A stretch of 64,000 nt of DNA from Dechloromonas sp. H13 (GCF_009469615.1 NZ_SSXX01000001.1:744001-808000); one strand, 5' to 3'; counted from the first letter of the stretch, positions 41,761 through 51,835 are shown. The notes: generated by a model not told the origin, from the letters alone. Program-made: numbers and translations.

Positions 41761-42773
41761 TCCAGCGCCAGCGGCTTGATGCGGCTGGCCTGCCCGGCCG
41801 CGCCGAAGGCTTCGAAACGCTGGCGGCAGACATCGCGCGCCGCCGCCACCGCCGCCTTGAGGAAGGCGCGCGGGTCGAATTCCTCCGGCTTCTCGGCCAT
41901 CGCCCTGCGCATGGCGCCGGTCATGGCGAGGCGGATGTCGGTGTCGATATTGACCTTGCGCACACCGTGGCGGATGCCCTCGACGATCTCGGCAACCGGC
42001 ACGCCGTAGGTTTCCTTGATCGCGCCGCCGTACTGGCGGATCACCGCCAGCCATTCCTGCGGCACGCTGGATGAGCCGTGCATGACCAGGTGGGTGTTCG
42101 GGATGCGCGCGTGGATGGCCTTGATGCGGTCGATGGCGAGGATTTCGCCGGTCGGCGGGCGGGTGAACTTGTAGGCGCCGTGGCTGGTGCCGATGGCGAT
42201 GGCCAGCGCGTCGACGCCGGTCTTTGCGACGAAGTCGGCGGCCTCGTCAGGGTCGGTCAGCAGTTGCGCATGATCCAGCTTGCCGGCGGCGCCGATGCCG
42301 TCCTCCTCGCCCGCCTCGCCGGTTTCCAGCGAGCCGAGGCAGCCCAGTTCGCCCTCGACCGAGACGCCGATGGCGTGCGCCATCTCGACGACCTTGCGCG
42401 TAACCTCGACGTTGTAGGCGTAGGTGGTCGGCGTCTTGCCGTCGCTGCCCAGCGAGCCGTCCATCATGACGCTGGAGAAGCCGCTGCGCATCGACTGCTG
42501 GCAGACGGCCGGCGAGGTGCCGTGGTCCTGGTGCAGGCAGACCGGGATGTCCGGGTACTGCTCGATGGCGGCCTCGACCAGCTTGCGCAGAAAGGGCTCG
42601 CCGGCGTACTTGCGGGCGCCGGCCGAGGCCTGCAGGATCACCGGGCTGTCGCAGGCTTCGGCGGCCTGCATGATGGCCTGGATCTGCTCCATGTTGTTGA
42701 CGTTGAAAGCGGGCAGGCCGTAGCCGTGCTCGGCGGCGTGGTCGAGCAGCTGGCGCAGGGATATGAATGCCAT
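41736..42773 (-). CDS. cbbA: Class II fructose-bisphosphate aldolase
   Basis: This 345-residue protein is a class II aldolase: [16 protein letters not shown] near the start, the zinc ligands in [31 protein letters not shown] and VMHGSSSVP, and [13 protein letters not shown]. It condenses dihydroxyacetone phosphate with glyceraldehyde 3-phosphate (or erythrose 4-phosphate) in the regenerating part of the Calvin cycle. The C-terminus is short and ends [10 protein letters not shown], whereas the remnant at 505-681 and most relatives continue about ten residues further. The stop falls in a dispersed motif copy. It is the last gene of the cbbF-P-T-G-A operon, 9 nt after gap. Confidence 0.95.
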   Translation of the reverse strand: MAFISLRQLLDHAAEHGYGLPAFNVNNMEQIQAIMQAAEACDSPVILQASAGARKYAGEPFLRKLVEAAIEQYPDIPVCLHQDHGTSPAVCQQSMRSGFSSVMMDGSLGSDGKTPTTYAYNVEVTRKVVEMAHAIGVSVEGELGCLGSLETGEAGEEDGIGAAGKLDHAQLLTDPDEAADFVAKTGVDALAIAIGTSHGAYKFTRPPTGEILAIDRIKAIHARIPNTHLVMHGSSSVPQEWLAVIRQYGGAIKETYGVPVAEIVEGIRHGVRKVNIDTDIRLAMTGAMRRAMAEKPEEFDPRAFLKAAVAAARDVCRQRFEAFGAAGQASRIKPLALEKMVTLYR

Positions 42774-42782
42774 GACGTATCC

Positions 42783-43802
42783 TCAGTGCGCACGCGGCTG
42801 GCTGATGTGCTGCACCAGGCGCAGCAGGTTGCAGGTGTAGCCGTACTCGTTGTCGTACCAGGCCACCACCTTGACGAAGCTGCGGTCGAGGGCGATGCCC
42901 GCCTCGGCGTCGAAGACCGAGGGCTGCGCGCAGCCGCGGAAGTCGGTCGACACTACCTTGTCGCCGGTGTAGCCGAGGACGCCCTTGAGCGGGCCGGCGT
43001 CGGCGGCGGCGCGCATGGCGGCGCAGATGTCCGCATAGCTGGCTTCGTTTTCCAGCTCGACGGTCAGGTCGACCACCGAGACATCCGAGGTCGGCACGCG
43101 GAAGGCCATGCCGGTCAGCTTCCTGTCGAGCGCCGGGATCACCTTGCCAACCGCCCGCGCGGCGCCGGTCGCCGACGGAATGATGTTCTCCAGGATGCCG
43201 CGGCCGCCGCGCCAGTCCTTGTTGGAGGGGCCGTCGACCGTCTTCTGCGTGGCGGTGGCGGCGTGCACCGTGCTCATCAGGCCGCGCTTGATGCCGAAGC
43301 GGTCGTGCAGCACCTTGGCCACCGGCGCCAGGCCGTTGGTCGTGCACGAAGCTGCGGAAACGACGTCCTGTCCGGCATAGGTTTCGTGATTGACACCGTA
43401 GACGAACATCGGCGTATCGTCCTTGGCCGGCGCCGACTGCACCACCCGGCGGGCGCCGGCGGCGAGATGGCCGGCGCAGCGTTCGCGGGTCAGGAAGAGG
43501 CCGGTCGCCTCGATGACGACGTCGGCACGCACATCCTCCCAGGCCAGCGCCAGCGGATCCTTCTCGGCGCTCAGGCGGATGCGCCGGCCGTCGACCCAGA
43601 GGTCGTTGCCGTCGACCACGATCTCGCCGGGAAAGCGGCCGTGCACCGAGTCGTGGCGAAGCATGTAGGCGAGGTAGTCCGGTTCGAGCAGGTCGTTGAT
43701 GGCGACCACCTCGAGATCGGCAAACTCCGCCTCTTTGGCGATGGCCCGGAAGGCCATGCGCCCGATACGGCCGAAGCCGTTGATTGCCACCCGTATGGGC
43801 AT
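42783..43802 (-). CDS. cbbG: Glyceraldehyde-3-phosphate dehydrogenase
   Basis: This 339-residue protein has the Rossmann motif INGFGRIGR (8-16), the catalytic [12 protein letters not shown] with Cys153, and [16 protein letters not shown] sequence (here [11 protein letters not shown]). In this operon it reduces 1,3-bisphosphoglycerate during carbon fixation. The sequence after the second strand (AINDL) is compatible with NAD use, though dual specificity cannot be excluded. It lies between transketolase and aldolase genes. Confidence 0.95.
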   Translation of the reverse strand: MPIRVAINGFGRIGRMAFRAIAKEAEFADLEVVAINDLLEPDYLAYMLRHDSVHGRFPGEIVVDGNDLWVDGRRIRLSAEKDPLALAWEDVRADVVIEATGLFLTRERCAGHLAAGARRVVQSAPAKDDTPMFVYGVNHETYAGQDVVSAASCTTNGLAPVAKVLHDRFGIKRGLMSTVHAATATQKTVDGPSNKDWRGGRGILENIIPSATGAARAVGKVIPALDRKLTGMAFRVPTSDVSVVDLTVELENEASYADICAAMRAAADAGPLKGVLGYTGDKVVSTDFRGCAQPSVFDAEAGIALDRSFVKVVAWYDNEYGYTCNLLRLVQHISQPRAH

Positions 43803-43838
43803 GGTTTGTCTCCTGATGGTTTGAATTCCGGGGGCCGC

Positions 43839-45887
43839 TTACAGGTCGCCGTCGCTGGCGCTTTCGCGGGCGATGGTTTCGACGACGACGCGCCCGAGGC
43901 GGGCGGCAGTCAGGCCGAAACGCTCGTAGAGGGCGGGCGCCGGGGCGGATTCACCGAAGCGGTCGAGGCCGACCACCTCGCCGTCGAGGCCGACGTACTT
44001 GCACCACGGGTCCGGGTGGCCGGCCTCGATGGCGATGCGCAGCAGGTCGGGCGGCAGGACGCGCTTCCTCCATGCCGTCGGCTGGCGGTCGAAACGCTCG
44101 CAGCAGGGCATCGAGACGACGCGCACGGCGACGCCGGTGGCGGCCAGTTCGCGCTGCGCGGCGAGGGCGATGGCGACTTCGGAGCCGGTGGCGATCAGTA
44201 CCGCCTGCGCCGGCCCGTCGGCCTCGGCGAGCACGTAGCCGCCGCGCGCGATGTCGTCGGCGCGGCCGGCCCGGTCGCCACATTGCGGCAGGTTCTGGCG
44301 CGACAGGAAGAGGGCCGACGGCCCGTCGCGGCGCTCCAGCGCCTCGGCCCATGCGACGGCCGTTTCCAGTTCGTCGCAGGGGCGCCAGACGTCGAGGCCG
44401 GGAATCAGGCGCAGGCTGCCGACGTGCTCGACCGGCTGGTGGGTCGGGCCGTCCTCGCCGAGGCCGATCGAGTCGTGGGTCAGGACATGGACGACGCGCT
44501 GCTGCATCAGGGCGCTCATGCGGATGGCGTTGCGCGCGTAATCGGAGAAGACGGCGAAGGTGCCGCCGTAGGGGATCAGGCCGCCGTGCAGGGCGACGCC
44601 ATTCATGATCGCCGTCATGCCGAATTCGCGCACGCCGTAGGAAATGTAGTTCGCCACGCGGTCGACCGCAGCCGTGTGCAGGGCGACGCTGTCTCGGCCG
44701 GCGGTCAGGTTGGAGCCGGTGAGGTCGGCCGAGCCACCGAGTAGTTCCGGCACGCGGCCGATCAGGCGGTCGAGGCAGTTCTGCGACGACTTGCGGGTGG
44801 CGACAGCGCCTTCCCGGGCGCCCGCCGCGGCGAGCAGTTCGGCGCGGATTTCCGGCCACTGCCCGGGCAGCGCACCGGCCTGGGTGCGCACGAATTCGGC
44901 GGCGAGTTCCGGGTACTGGCCGCGGTAGGCGGCGAAGCGGGCCTGCCAGTCGGCTTCGGCGGCGGCGCCGGCGGGGCGCGCATCCCAGGCGGCGCGCAGG
45001 CTGTCCGGCACTTCGAACGGCGCGTGCGGCCAGTTGAGGGCGGCGCGCGTCGCTGCCGCCTCCTCGGCGCCGAGCGGCGCACCGTGCACGTCGTGGCTGC
45101 CGGCCTTGTTGGGCGACCCCCAGCCGATCTGCGTGCGGCAGACGATCAGGGTCGGCTTGCCGCTCATCGCCTTCGCTTCGGCGATGGCGGCGGCGACCGC
45201 CGCCCAGTCGTGGCCGTCGATCGGGCCGACGACGTGCCAGCCGTAGGCGCGGAAGCGGGCCGGCGTGTCGTCGCGGAACCAGCCATCGACGTGGCCGTCG
45301 ATCGAGATGCCGTTGTCGTCGTAGAAGCAGGTCAGCTTGTCGAGCCCCCAGACACCGGCCAGCGAGCAGGCTTCGTGGCTGACACCCTCCATCAGGCAGC
45401 CGTCGCCGAGGAAGACCCAGGTGCGATGATCGACGACGGCGTGCCCCGGCCGGTTGTAGCGCTGCGCCAGCAGCTTCTCGGCGAGCGCCATGCCGACGGC
45501 GTTGGTCAGGCCCTGGCCGAGCGGGCCGGTGGTGGTCTCGACGCCGGGCGTGTGGCCGACTTCCGGGTGGCCGGCGGTGCGGCTGCCGAGCTGGCGGAAG
45601 TTCTTCAGGTCGTCGAGGCCGAGGTCGTAGCCGGTCAGGTGCAGCAGGGCGTAGAGCAGCATCGAGCCGTGGCCGTTGGAGAGCACGAAGCGGTCGCGGT
45701 CCGGCCACTGCGGGTTGGCCGGGTTGTGCCGGATGTGGTCGCGCCACAGCACTTCGGCGATGTCGGCCATGCCCATCGGCGCGCCAGGGTGGCCGGATTT
45801 GGCCTTTTCGACGGCGTCGACCGCAAGGAAGCGGACGGCGTTGGCCAGTTCGCGGCGGAAGGTGGTTTCGGTCTGGTTGCGATCCAT
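43839..45887 (-). CDS. cbbT: Transketolase
   Basis: This 682-residue protein starts with [20 protein letters not shown]. It has the thiamine diphosphate motif [18 protein letters not shown] ending at YDDNGIS, and the pyrimidine domain with [18 protein letters not shown]. It moves two-carbon units in the regeneration of ribulose 5-phosphate. I prefer the ATG at 45885-45887, with GGAGAGA 5 nt upstream, over the ATG four codons earlier. It follows prk by 22 nt. Confidence 0.95.
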   Translation of the reverse strand: MDRNQTETTFRRELANAVRFLAVDAVEKAKSGHPGAPMGMADIAEVLWRDHIRHNPANPQWPDRDRFVLSNGHGSMLLYALLHLTGYDLGLDDLKNFRQLGSRTAGHPEVGHTPGVETTTGPLGQGLTNAVGMALAEKLLAQRYNRPGHAVVDHRTWVFLGDGCLMEGVSHEACSLAGVWGLDKLTCFYDDNGISIDGHVDGWFRDDTPARFRAYGWHVVGPIDGHDWAAVAAAIAEAKAMSGKPTLIVCRTQIGWGSPNKAGSHDVHGAPLGAEEAAATRAALNWPHAPFEVPDSLRAAWDARPAGAAAEADWQARFAAYRGQYPELAAEFVRTQAGALPGQWPEIRAELLAAAGAREGAVATRKSSQNCLDRLIGRVPELLGGSADLTGSNLTAGRDSVALHTAAVDRVANYISYGVREFGMTAIMNGVALHGGLIPYGGTFAVFSDYARNAIRMSALMQQRVVHVLTHDSIGLGEDGPTHQPVEHVGSLRLIPGLDVWRPCDELETAVAWAEALERRDGPSALFLSRQNLPQCGDRAGRADDIARGGYVLAEADGPAQAVLIATGSEVAIALAAQRELAATGVAVRVVSMPCCERFDRQPTAWRKRVLPPDLLRIAIEAGHPDPWCKYVGLDGEVVGLDRFGESAPAPALYERFGLTAARLGRVVVETIARESASDGDL
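44641..44671 (+). repeat. Dispersed 31-bp motif, coding copy in cbbT
   Basis: GAAATG at the start and GGTCGACCGCAG at 44660 keep the 19-nt offset; the middle tract is reduced to a few T. Confidence 0.5.
45796..45826 (+). repeat. Dispersed 31-bp motif, coding copy in the start of cbbT
   Basis: GATTTGGCC, TTTTC and CGTCGACCGCAA fit the consensus at fixed spacing. It overlaps the highly conserved N-terminal transketolase sequence ([13 protein letters not shown]). Confidence 0.6.
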
Positions 45888-45909
45888 GTCTCTCTCCATT
45901 GGCTTTCGT

Positions 45910-46782
45910 TCAGGCGCGGCGCTTGAGGTCCATCAGGCGCAGGACCATCGGGGTGAAGATCATCTGCATGGCGAGGCCCATCTTGCCGCCGGGCACGACC
46001 AGCGTGTTCGGGCGGGTGAGCATGGAACCGTGCAGGATGTTGAGCAGGTACTGGAAGTCGATGCCCTTGGGGTTGGCGAAGCGGATCACCACCATGCTTT
46101 CGTCGGCGGTCGGGATGTCGCGGGCGATGAAGGGGTTGGAGGTATCGACGATGGGCACGCGCTGGAAATTGACGTGGGTGCGCGAGAACTGCGGGCACAG
46201 GTGGCTGACGTAGTCCGGCATGCGGCGCAGGATGGTGTCGGTCACCGCCTCCTGCGAGTAGCCGCGCATCTTCTGGTCGCGGTGCAGCTTCTGGATCCAT
46301 TCGAGGTTGATGATGGGGACGACGCCGACGCAGAGATCCACCTGCTTGGCGATGTCGATCTTCTCGTCGGCCCAGGCGCCGTGCAGGCCCTCGTAGAACA
46401 TCAGGTCGGTGCCGGCCGGGATGTCCTGCCAGGGCGTGAAGGTGCCCGGCTCCTGCTTCCAGGGTTCGGCCTCGCCGGCGTCGTGCAGGTACTTGCGGAC
46501 CTGGCCGCTGCCGCGCGTGCCGTAGTTGATGAAGAGTTGCTCGAGTTCGGCGAGCAGGTTGGCCTCGGGGCCGAAATGGCTGAAGTTGCGGTTGCCCTTC
46601 TCCTCCTGCGCCTTCATCTCGGCGCGCATGGCGAGTCGGTCGTAGCGATGGAAGGAGTCGCCCTCGACGATCTGGGCGTTGAGCTTTTCGCGGCGGAAGA
46701 TGTGCTGGAAGCTCTGCATCACCGTGCTGGTGCCGGCGCCGGACGAGCCGGTGATGGCGATGATGGGGTGTTTGACGGACAT
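45910..46782 (-). CDS. cbbP: Phosphoribulokinase
   Basis: This 290-residue proteobacterial-type phosphoribulokinase has the P-loop GSSGAGTST (12-20), the substrate-binding [11 protein letters not shown] and YEGLHG. It phosphorylates ribulose 5-phosphate to ribulose 1,5-bisphosphate, the RuBisCO substrate, and is diagnostic for the Calvin cycle. The ATG at 46780-46782 is preceded by GGGAGAGTCC. It lies between fbp and tkt in the operon. Confidence 0.96.
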   Translation of the reverse strand: MSVKHPIIAITGSSGAGTSTVMQSFQHIFRREKLNAQIVEGDSFHRYDRLAMRAEMKAQEEKGNRNFSHFGPEANLLAELEQLFINYGTRGSGQVRKYLHDAGEAEPWKQEPGTFTPWQDIPAGTDLMFYEGLHGAWADEKIDIAKQVDLCVGVVPIINLEWIQKLHRDQKMRGYSQEAVTDTILRRMPDYVSHLCPQFSRTHVNFQRVPIVDTSNPFIARDIPTADESMVVIRFANPKGIDFQYLLNILHGSMLTRPNTLVVPGGKMGLAMQMIFTPMVLRLMDLKRRA

Positions 46783-46814
46783 GGGACTCTCCCTGCGGAT
46801 TTGAATGCGGTGGC

Positions 46815-47882
46815 TCAGGCGGTGTCGCGGAACAGGGAGCGTTCCGAGAACAGCGGCGAGACGAAGGGGCGGTCGGCGCCGGTATCGTATTCGTGGTGGT
46901 AGCGTTCGACGCGCTCGACCTCGTTCTTCGAGCCGAGGATGACCGGCACGCGCTGGTGCAGGCTTTCCGGTGCCACGTCGAGGATGCGCTCGCGGCCGGT
47001 GCTCGCCGCGCCGCCAGCCTGCTCGATCAGCATCGCCATCGGGTTGGCCTCGTAGAGCAGGCGGAGCCGCCCGGGCTTGGCCGGGTCCTTGTTGTCCTTG
47101 GGGTAGAGGAAGATGCCGCCGCGGATCAGGATGCGATGCACCTCGGCGACCAGCGAGGCGATCCAGCGCGTGTTGAAGTCGGTGCCGCGCACCCCGGATT
47201 TGCCGGCCTTGCACTCGGCGACGTAGCGCTGCACCGGCGGCTCCCAGAAGCGTTCGTTCGAGGTGTTGATGGCGAACTCGCGGGTCTCTTCCGGCACCCG
47301 GATGGCGGGATGGGTGAGGATGAAGTTGCCGCTTTCGCGGTCGAGCGTGAAGCCGTGCGTGCCGTTGCCCAGCGTCAGCACCATCATGGTCGACGGGCCG
47401 TAGATGGCGTAGCCGGCGGCCACCTGCTCGGCGCCGGGACGCAGGTAGTCGTCCGGCGCGGCGTCGCCTGCGGTCGACCGCTGCAGGATGGAGAAAATGG
47501 TGCCGACCGAGACATTGACGTCGCTGTTCGACGAGCCGTCGAGCGGGTCGAACACCAGCAGGTAGCGGCCGCGCGGGTATTCGGCGGGAATCGGATAGGG
47601 GTCGTCCATCTCCTCGGAGGCCATGCCGGCCAGCTGGCCGCCCCACTCGCAATGGCGCAGGATGGCCTCGTTGGTCAGCACGTCGAGCTTCTTCTGCACC
47701 TCGCCCTGCACGTTGGTGCTGTCCAGCGCCCCCAGGCTGCCGCCCAGCGCGCCCTTGGCGACCATCGCCGAGATCGTCTTGACGGCGGCGGCGACGTCGA
47801 TCAGCAGGGCGCCGAGCTCGCCGTGGCTGGCGCGGGTGTGTTCGATGACAAACTTGGATAAGGTCGTGCGGCCGAATTGCAT
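46815..47882 (-). CDS. cbbF: Fructose-1,6-bisphosphatase class I
   Basis: This 355-residue protein has the metal site [20 protein letters not shown] and the substrate motif [15 protein letters not shown]. It hydrolyses fructose 1,6-bisphosphate (possibly also sedoheptulose 1,7-bisphosphate) in the Calvin cycle. The start at 47880-47882 ([12 protein letters not shown]) has GGAGA 5 nt upstream; an upstream ATG would add 13 residues that do not resemble the family. It is the first gene of the minus-strand cbbF-P-T-G-A operon and is divergent from cbbY. Confidence 0.95.
   Translation of the reverse strand: MQFGRTTLSKFVIEHTRASHGELGALLIDVAAAVKTISAMVAKGALGGSLGALDSTNVQGEVQKKLDVLTNEAILRHCEWGGQLAGMASEEMDDPYPIPAEYPRGRYLLVFDPLDGSSNSDVNVSVGTIFSILQRSTAGDAAPDDYLRPGAEQVAAGYAIYGPSTMMVLTLGNGTHGFTLDRESGNFILTHPAIRVPEETREFAINTSNERFWEPPVQRYVAECKAGKSGVRGTDFNTRWIASLVAEVHRILIRGGIFLYPKDNKDPAKPGRLRLLYEANPMAMLIEQAGGAASTGRERILDVAPESLHQRVPVILGSKNEVERVERYHHEYDTGADRPFVSPLFSERSLFRDTA
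47468..47498 (-). repeat. Dispersed 31-bp motif, coding copy in cbbF
   Basis: On the minus strand, ATTTTC and a perfect GGTCGACCGCAG are exactly 19 nt apart. The codons encode RSTAGDAA directly behind the conserved VGTIF strand, a position that varies among phosphatases. Confidence 0.65.
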
Positions 47883-48061
47883 GGTGTCTCCAATCATTCT
47901 TGTATTACTGCCTTGCGACAAAAGATAAGTGAATTCTTAATTAAGGCATAGTCAGACTTTCTTAATAACGCAATAAGCGATCACTTATTAAAAGATGCTT
48001 AAGGCGCCCTTCAAAAATCCTGACTAGGGCCGAAGCGCGGCAGCGGCTATCGTTGCCACGT
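47883..48061. promoter_or_regulatory. Divergent promoter region cbbF / cbbY
   Basis: This 179-bp gap is strongly AT-rich in its middle (about 47920-48000). It contains several CTTAA/TTAAG-type half-sites: the palindrome CTTAATTAAG near 47937, CTTAATAA, CTTATTAA and CTTAAGG, some on the scale of the T-N11-A sites used by LysR regulators such as CbbR. This points to CbbR control of both directions, but no site is proven. Confidence 0.5.
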
Positions 48062-48775
48062 ATGAACACACTCAAAGCCCTGATCTTCGACGTCGACGGC
48101 ACGCTCGCCGAAACCGAGCGCGACGGCCATCGCCCCGCCTTCAACCTCGCCTTCGCCGAGCACGGCTTGCCCTGGCACTGGGATGAAGCCCGCTACGGCG
48201 ACCTGCTCGACGTCACCGGCGGCAAGGAGCGCATCCGCCATTACGCCGGGCAGGACGCGCCGGAAATGCTGGCCGACCCCGCCTTTCCCGAACTGGTGAA
48301 ACGCCTGCACGCAGCCAAGACCGCGCATTACGTGCGCCTTGTCGCCGCCGGCAGGCTGGCGCTGCGGCCCGGCGTCGCCGAACTGATCGCCGCCGCGCGG
48401 CGCGCCGGCATCCGCCTCGCCATCGCGACCACCACCTCGCCGGACAATGTCGACGCCCTGCTGCGCGCCACGCTGGGCGACGAGGCGCCCGGCTGGTTCG
48501 CGGTCATCGGCGCCGGCGACATCGTGCCGGCCAAGAAGCCGGCGCCGGACATCTACCGGTGGGTGCTCGCCCGCCTCGGCCTGCCCGCCGCCGACTGCCT
48601 GGCCATCGAGGATTCGGAAAACGGCCTGAAATCGGCGTCGACCGCAGGGCTGCGCTGCCTGGTGACGATCAGCGAATACACGCGGGACCAGGATTTCAGC
48701 GAGGCCGCCGCCGTGCTCGACGACCTCGCGCAGGTGTCGCCGGGCGAGGTGCTGGCACTGCCCGGCGCGGCTTGA
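48062..48775 (+). CDS. cbbY: CbbY-type HAD phosphatase (xylulose-1,5-bisphosphate phosphatase)
   Basis: This 237-residue HAD hydrolase has FDVDGTLAETERDGHR as motif I, IATTTSPDNV as motif II, KKPAPDIY as motif III and AIEDSENGLKSASTAG as motif IV. The ETERDGHRPAFN start is typical of CbbY, which removes the RuBisCO inhibitor xylulose 1,5-bisphosphate formed by misprotonation. It is divergent from the cbbF operon. The ATG at 48062 is internal to a longer TTG-started frame and fits the family start. Confidence 0.92.
   Translation: MNTLKALIFDVDGTLAETERDGHRPAFNLAFAEHGLPWHWDEARYGDLLDVTGGKERIRHYAGQDAPEMLADPAFPELVKRLHAAKTAHYVRLVAAGRLALRPGVAELIAAARRAGIRLAIATTTSPDNVDALLRATLGDEAPGWFAVIGAGDIVPAKKPAPDIYRWVLARLGLPAADCLAIEDSENGLKSASTAGLRCLVTISEYTRDQDFSEAAAVLDDLAQVSPGEVLALPGAA
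48617..48647 (+). repeat. Dispersed 31-bp motif, coding copy in cbbY
   Basis: GAAAACGGCC and CGTCGACCGCAG are at the fixed offset. It overlaps the conserved motif IV of the HAD fold (ENGLKSASTAG). Confidence 0.6.
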
Positions 48776-48819
48776 ACGGCCGTTCGCTGCGACAGGGCGG
48801 AAACGACGGGCGGAAAAAA

Positions 48820-48838
48820 GCCCGCTCGGAGAGCGGGC
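48820..48838 (-). terminator. Rho-independent terminator of the CBS-domain gene
   Basis: On the minus strand GCCCGCTC and GAGCGGGC form an 8-bp stem around three bases, followed by TTTTTT. It lies about 85 nt behind the stop of the CBS gene. Confidence 0.85.
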
Positions 48839-48922
48839 CGGGAATCCCTCGCTTGCCGCCGGAGAGCGCAGCGGACAGCGCGAGGGGGAGGAGACATTCG
48901 TCGGGCGATGCCGCCCGCCGGC

Positions 48923-49357
48923 TCAGAGGACGACCGTGATTTCCTCGCGGCGCACCAGTTCCTGTTCGAGCAGGGCGCCGTCCAGGGCCAGGGCGTCCTG
49001 GGCCGACAGCAGGCCGACGGCGGCGCCGCTGTCGTCGATCACCGGCATGTGCCGATAACCGCCCTCGTACATCAGGTGCAGGGCATGGCCGAACGGCTTG
49101 TCGATATGGATCGTTTGCGGATCCTTCGTCATCACGTGGGCGACGTGGATGGTGTCGAGCGGGCAGCTCAGCGCGACGCAGCGGAACACGATATCCCGCT
49201 CGGTAAAGATCCCCAGCAGCCGGTCGCCGTCGACGACGAGCACGGCCGAGGATTTCCATTCCTTCATGATGAAGGCGCATTCGCGGATGGAGTGGTTGGG
49301 AGCGACGGTCGGGAAGGGGCGATTTCTCAATACGTCACGAATCGGGCGGTAAGGCAT
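48923..49357 (-). CDS. CBS-domain pair protein
   Basis: This 144-residue protein consists of two CBS domains. The first has RECAFIMKEWKSSAVLVVDG and GIFTERDIVFR; the second starts at HVMTKDPQTIHI and has YRHMPVIDDSGAAVGLLS. Such stand-alone pairs bind adenosyl nucleotides and act as energy sensors. I chose the ATG at 49355-49357, with AAGGAG 7 nt upstream, instead of the longer frame. It is monocistronic. Confidence 0.9.
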   Translation of the reverse strand: MPYRPIRDVLRNRPFPTVAPNHSIRECAFIMKEWKSSAVLVVDGDRLLGIFTERDIVFRCVALSCPLDTIHVAHVMTKDPQTIHIDKPFGHALHLMYEGGYRHMPVIDDSGAAVGLLSAQDALALDGALLEQELVRREEITVVL

Positions 49358-49760
49358 GGCATCTCCTTTCAATGGGAACCGGAAAAGCAGATGAACTGAT
49401 TGCGCAAGGCATCCGGCAACGGGATGCTCCGGCGATCGGGAAAGACCGGGAGGGGCACTGTTCCGCGAATGGTTATGCATAATTCAAGCCATTATCCATT
49501 GGTAAATAAACCCAATAAAAACAGTCGGATATAAATTCCCGATGGCGCCGGCCGGCGGCGCCATGCGCCAGTCTGGTGAATGGCAGGCCGAACGGAACCC
49601 AAATTGGTGCCAAAGCCCGTCTGCCGTGGCATGGAACTGTCGCGCGCCGGCCGGGCCAAACCACTACACTTCCGGCTTCCCGCTTCCCCACCATTTCCGC
49701 CACGATGCATGGCCACCCCGCCCACCCTGCCGACCGCTGCCGAACCGCGATGACGCACCC
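49358..49760. promoter_or_regulatory. Intergenic region with divergent promoters
   Basis: This 403-bp region holds no gene. The part 49475-49530 is AT-rich (TTATGCATAATTC, TAAATAAACCCAATAAAAA) and probably carries one or both promoters of the divergent CBS and ACP-phosphodiesterase-like genes. No clear operator was seen. Confidence 0.4.
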
Positions 49761-50357
49761 ATGAACTTCCTCGCCCACGCCGTGCTGGCCGGCGACGACC
49801 CGGCGCTGATCGTCGGCGGCGTGGTCGGCGACTGGATCAAGGGGCCGCTCCCCGGCCTGCTGCCGGCCGACCTGGCGCGTGGCGTCGCGCTGCACCGCGC
49901 CATCGACAGCCACGCCGAAACCCACCCCGCCTTCCAGCGCAGCCGCGCCCGGATCTCGCCGGCGCGGCGTCGCTACGCCGGCGTCTTCGTCGACATCTTC
50001 TACGACCACCTGCTCGCCCGCGACTGGCCGGCGCAGCACCCGCCGCTCGCCGGCACCTGCGCGATCATCTACCGCCACATCGCCGCCCGCACGCCCGAGT
50101 TGCCGGACCACGCCCGCCACGCCATGGCCCTGATGGCGGACGAGAACTGGCTCGCCAGCTACGCCGGCCTGACCGGCATCGCCGATGTGCTGCGCCGCAT
50201 GAGCCGGCGCGCGCGCCAGCCGAACCCGCTGGCCGGCGGCGAGGTGGAGTTTCTGGCGGATGCCGCCGGGTTCCAGGCGGATTTCGCATGCTGGTACGCC
50301 GACGCGCAGGCCTTCGCCGCCGCCTGGCGTGTGCCGGCGGAGGCCGGACCAGGCTGA
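49761..50357 (+). CDS. Acyl-carrier-protein phosphodiesterase-like protein
   Basis: This 198-residue protein matches the AcpH family: NFLAHAVLAG at the start, GGVVGDWIKG, GVALHRAIDSHAETHP and VFVDIFYDHLLARDW. These His and Asp residues are the putative HD-type metal ligands. The family removes the phosphopantetheine arm from ACP, though activity is shown only for some members. No classical ribosome binding site precedes the ATG at 49761. Its stop codon is the first bases of a dispersed-motif copy. Confidence 0.8.
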   Translation: MNFLAHAVLAGDDPALIVGGVVGDWIKGPLPGLLPADLARGVALHRAIDSHAETHPAFQRSRARISPARRRYAGVFVDIFYDHLLARDWPAQHPPLAGTCAIIYRHIAARTPELPDHARHAMALMADENWLASYAGLTGIADVLRRMSRRARQPNPLAGGEVEFLADAAGFQADFACWYADAQAFAAAWRVPAEAGPG

Positions 50358-50387
50358 TTTTCGGCAGTTTTTTCCGGTCGACCGCAG
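50357..50387 (+). repeat. Dispersed 31-bp motif, intergenic copy
   Basis: ATTTTCGGC, a T6 tract and GGTCGACCGCAG with fixed spacing. The unit begins on the stop codon of the preceding gene (TGA 50355-50357). Confidence 0.85.
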
Positions 50388-50445
50388 CAGACGATGCCGG
50401 CACCGGCCGGGCGATCAATGATCAACCGCCAGGCCTTGGGAAGAA

Positions 50446-50769
50446 TCAACGAGGGCCGACGCGGTTGACCGGGCCACCCCGGTTGCCAGGTACGCCGACG
50501 TTTCCGGCTGCGCCGGGCTGGTTGATGCCAGGGTCGACAACACCGGCGCCAGGCGCGCCCACACCCACGCGAGCACGCGGAACACCAACGTTGCCGGCCG
50601 CACCGGGTTGATTTATGCCGGGATCGACTACGCCTGCACCAGGTGCGCCACGACCCGGGGCCGCCACACACCCCTTTGGCACGCCCACCGACTTGCAATA
50701 AACAACCGCGTTGGCGGTCGGCACGACAAACACGCCGGCCAACACTGCAACCAAAAATATACGGAACAT
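50446..50769 (-). CDS. Small secreted Gly/Pro-rich repeat protein
   Basis: This 107-residue protein has a Sec signal peptide (MFRIFLVAVLAGVFV, cleavage near TANA), two Cys early in the mature part and two perfect 24-residue repeats (41-64 and 71-94) starting GAPGAGVVDPG and ending GNVGVP. The start at 50767-50769 has AAGGAGAA upstream. No family was recognised. The collagen-like composition suggests an extracellular or envelope-bound flexible protein. It is convergent with the ACP-phosphodiesterase-like gene. Confidence 0.75.
   Translation of the reverse strand: MFRIFLVAVLAGVFVVPTANAVVYCKSVGVPKGCVAAPGRGAPGAGVVDPGINQPGAAGNVGVPRARVGVGAPGAGVVDPGINQPGAAGNVGVPGNRGGPVNRVGPR
50488..50649 (-). repeat. 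Two 72-bp direct repeats inside the Gly/Pro-rich gene
   Basis: Residues 41-64 and 71-94 of the protein are identical in sequence, separated by six residues. At DNA level the two copies differ at synonymous positions, so they are not a recent duplication. Confidence 0.8.
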
Positions 50770-50857
50770 GCTTTTCTCCTTAAACAGGTTCAAAAATTAC
50801 CTCTGGCGATAGATGAACCGGAAGCGGCCCGGATTGAATGAAAATTTGCCCCCACAA

Positions 50858-51835
50858 TCAGAACTCGACCTTGATGCCCTTGGCCTTCGCCACGGCGAGA
50901 ACAGCATCGAAGACTTTCGCGTGATCCCACGGCGCGTCCGCAGCCTCGTTGCGGAACTCGCGGAAGGCCTGCTCGACGTTCATGTACAGGCGCGCCGGGG
51001 CCTTCCATCCGCCGTAGGGTCCGAAATCGATCTTCTTCGATGCCTCCAGGGCGCTCAACCCCTGCCCGAAGCAGCGCTTCGACTCCTCGCGCACGTATTC
51101 GAGGTAGGCCTTCATCTCCATCGCACCCTCGATCCCGCACACCGGTCCGTGTCCGGGGACGATGACCTCCGGCTCAAGCGAGACGATGAGATCGAGAACC
51201 TTGAGCCATTTTTCGTAAGTGCCGTTCCAGCCCATGGGGGTGCACTCGCGGAAGATCACGTCGCCGGCGAAGACGACCTTTTCCTCGGGCACGTGGATGA
51301 TCGTGTCACCGATCTGGTGGCACGGCCCCACGTAGATGAGGTAAACCTCCGTGCCGTCGAGATCCAGCACATGCCGCTCGTCGAACACGGTGGTCGGTAG
51401 CACCAGCTTGATGCCGTCGAAGTCGTAGTCCTGCTTCAGTTGCCGGGCAACCGCCAGCGCCCCGGGGTGCAGGGCATTGAGCAGCAGGCGCGTGAGGAAG
51501 CGATCGGACCCCTTGATCAGTTGCCGGGTCTCCTCCGGATCGGCAACCTGCGGCATCAGTTCCCTGACCTTCCGGTGCGCGATGATTTCGGCACCCTCGA
51601 AGAGCTGGTTCCCCCAAACGTGGTCGCCGTCCTCGTGGGTATTGATCACGCGCTTGGGCATGTCGCGCCAGACCTTGCCGAACAGCTTGATCATCTGGCG
51701 TCCGTGCGGCAGGTCCGACTGCGTGTCGATCACCACGCCGCCGCCCAGGTTGATGAGTCCCGAGTTGGCATCGCACACGAGGTTCCTCTCGTTCAGCACG
51801 GCGAAGCAGTTGGCGCTGACCTGTTCCAGTTTCAT
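50858..51835 (-). CDS. Metallo-beta-lactamase-fold hydrolase
   Basis: This 325-residue protein has the fold's metal motif in a variant form: NTHEDGDHVWGN, with Asp where the second His of HxHxDH stands. Further ligand candidates are CHQIGDT, FAGDVIF and VPGHGPVCG. It has no signal peptide. The substrate is unknown. It is the last of three minus-strand genes (sulfatase, outer-membrane protein, hydrolase) that look like one catabolic unit. Confidence 0.85.
   Translation of the reverse strand: MKLEQVSANCFAVLNERNLVCDANSGLINLGGGVVIDTQSDLPHGRQMIKLFGKVWRDMPKRVINTHEDGDHVWGNQLFEGAEIIAHRKVRELMPQVADPEETRQLIKGSDRFLTRLLLNALHPGALAVARQLKQDYDFDGIKLVLPTTVFDERHVLDLDGTEVYLIYVGPCHQIGDTIIHVPEEKVVFAGDVIFRECTPMGWNGTYEKWLKVLDLIVSLEPEVIVPGHGPVCGIEGAMEMKAYLEYVREESKRCFGQGLSALEASKKIDFGPYGGWKAPARLYMNVEQAFREFRNEAADAPWDHAKVFDAVLAVAKAKGIKVEF

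Noticed and set aside
49458..49532. Possible tRNA or small RNA in the AT-rich gap
   Set aside because: No cloverleaf or stable hairpin was found; it looks like promoter DNA.
50488..50649. Direct repeats as a possible CRISPR
   Set aside because: Only two 72-bp units that encode protein repeats, with no further spacers.
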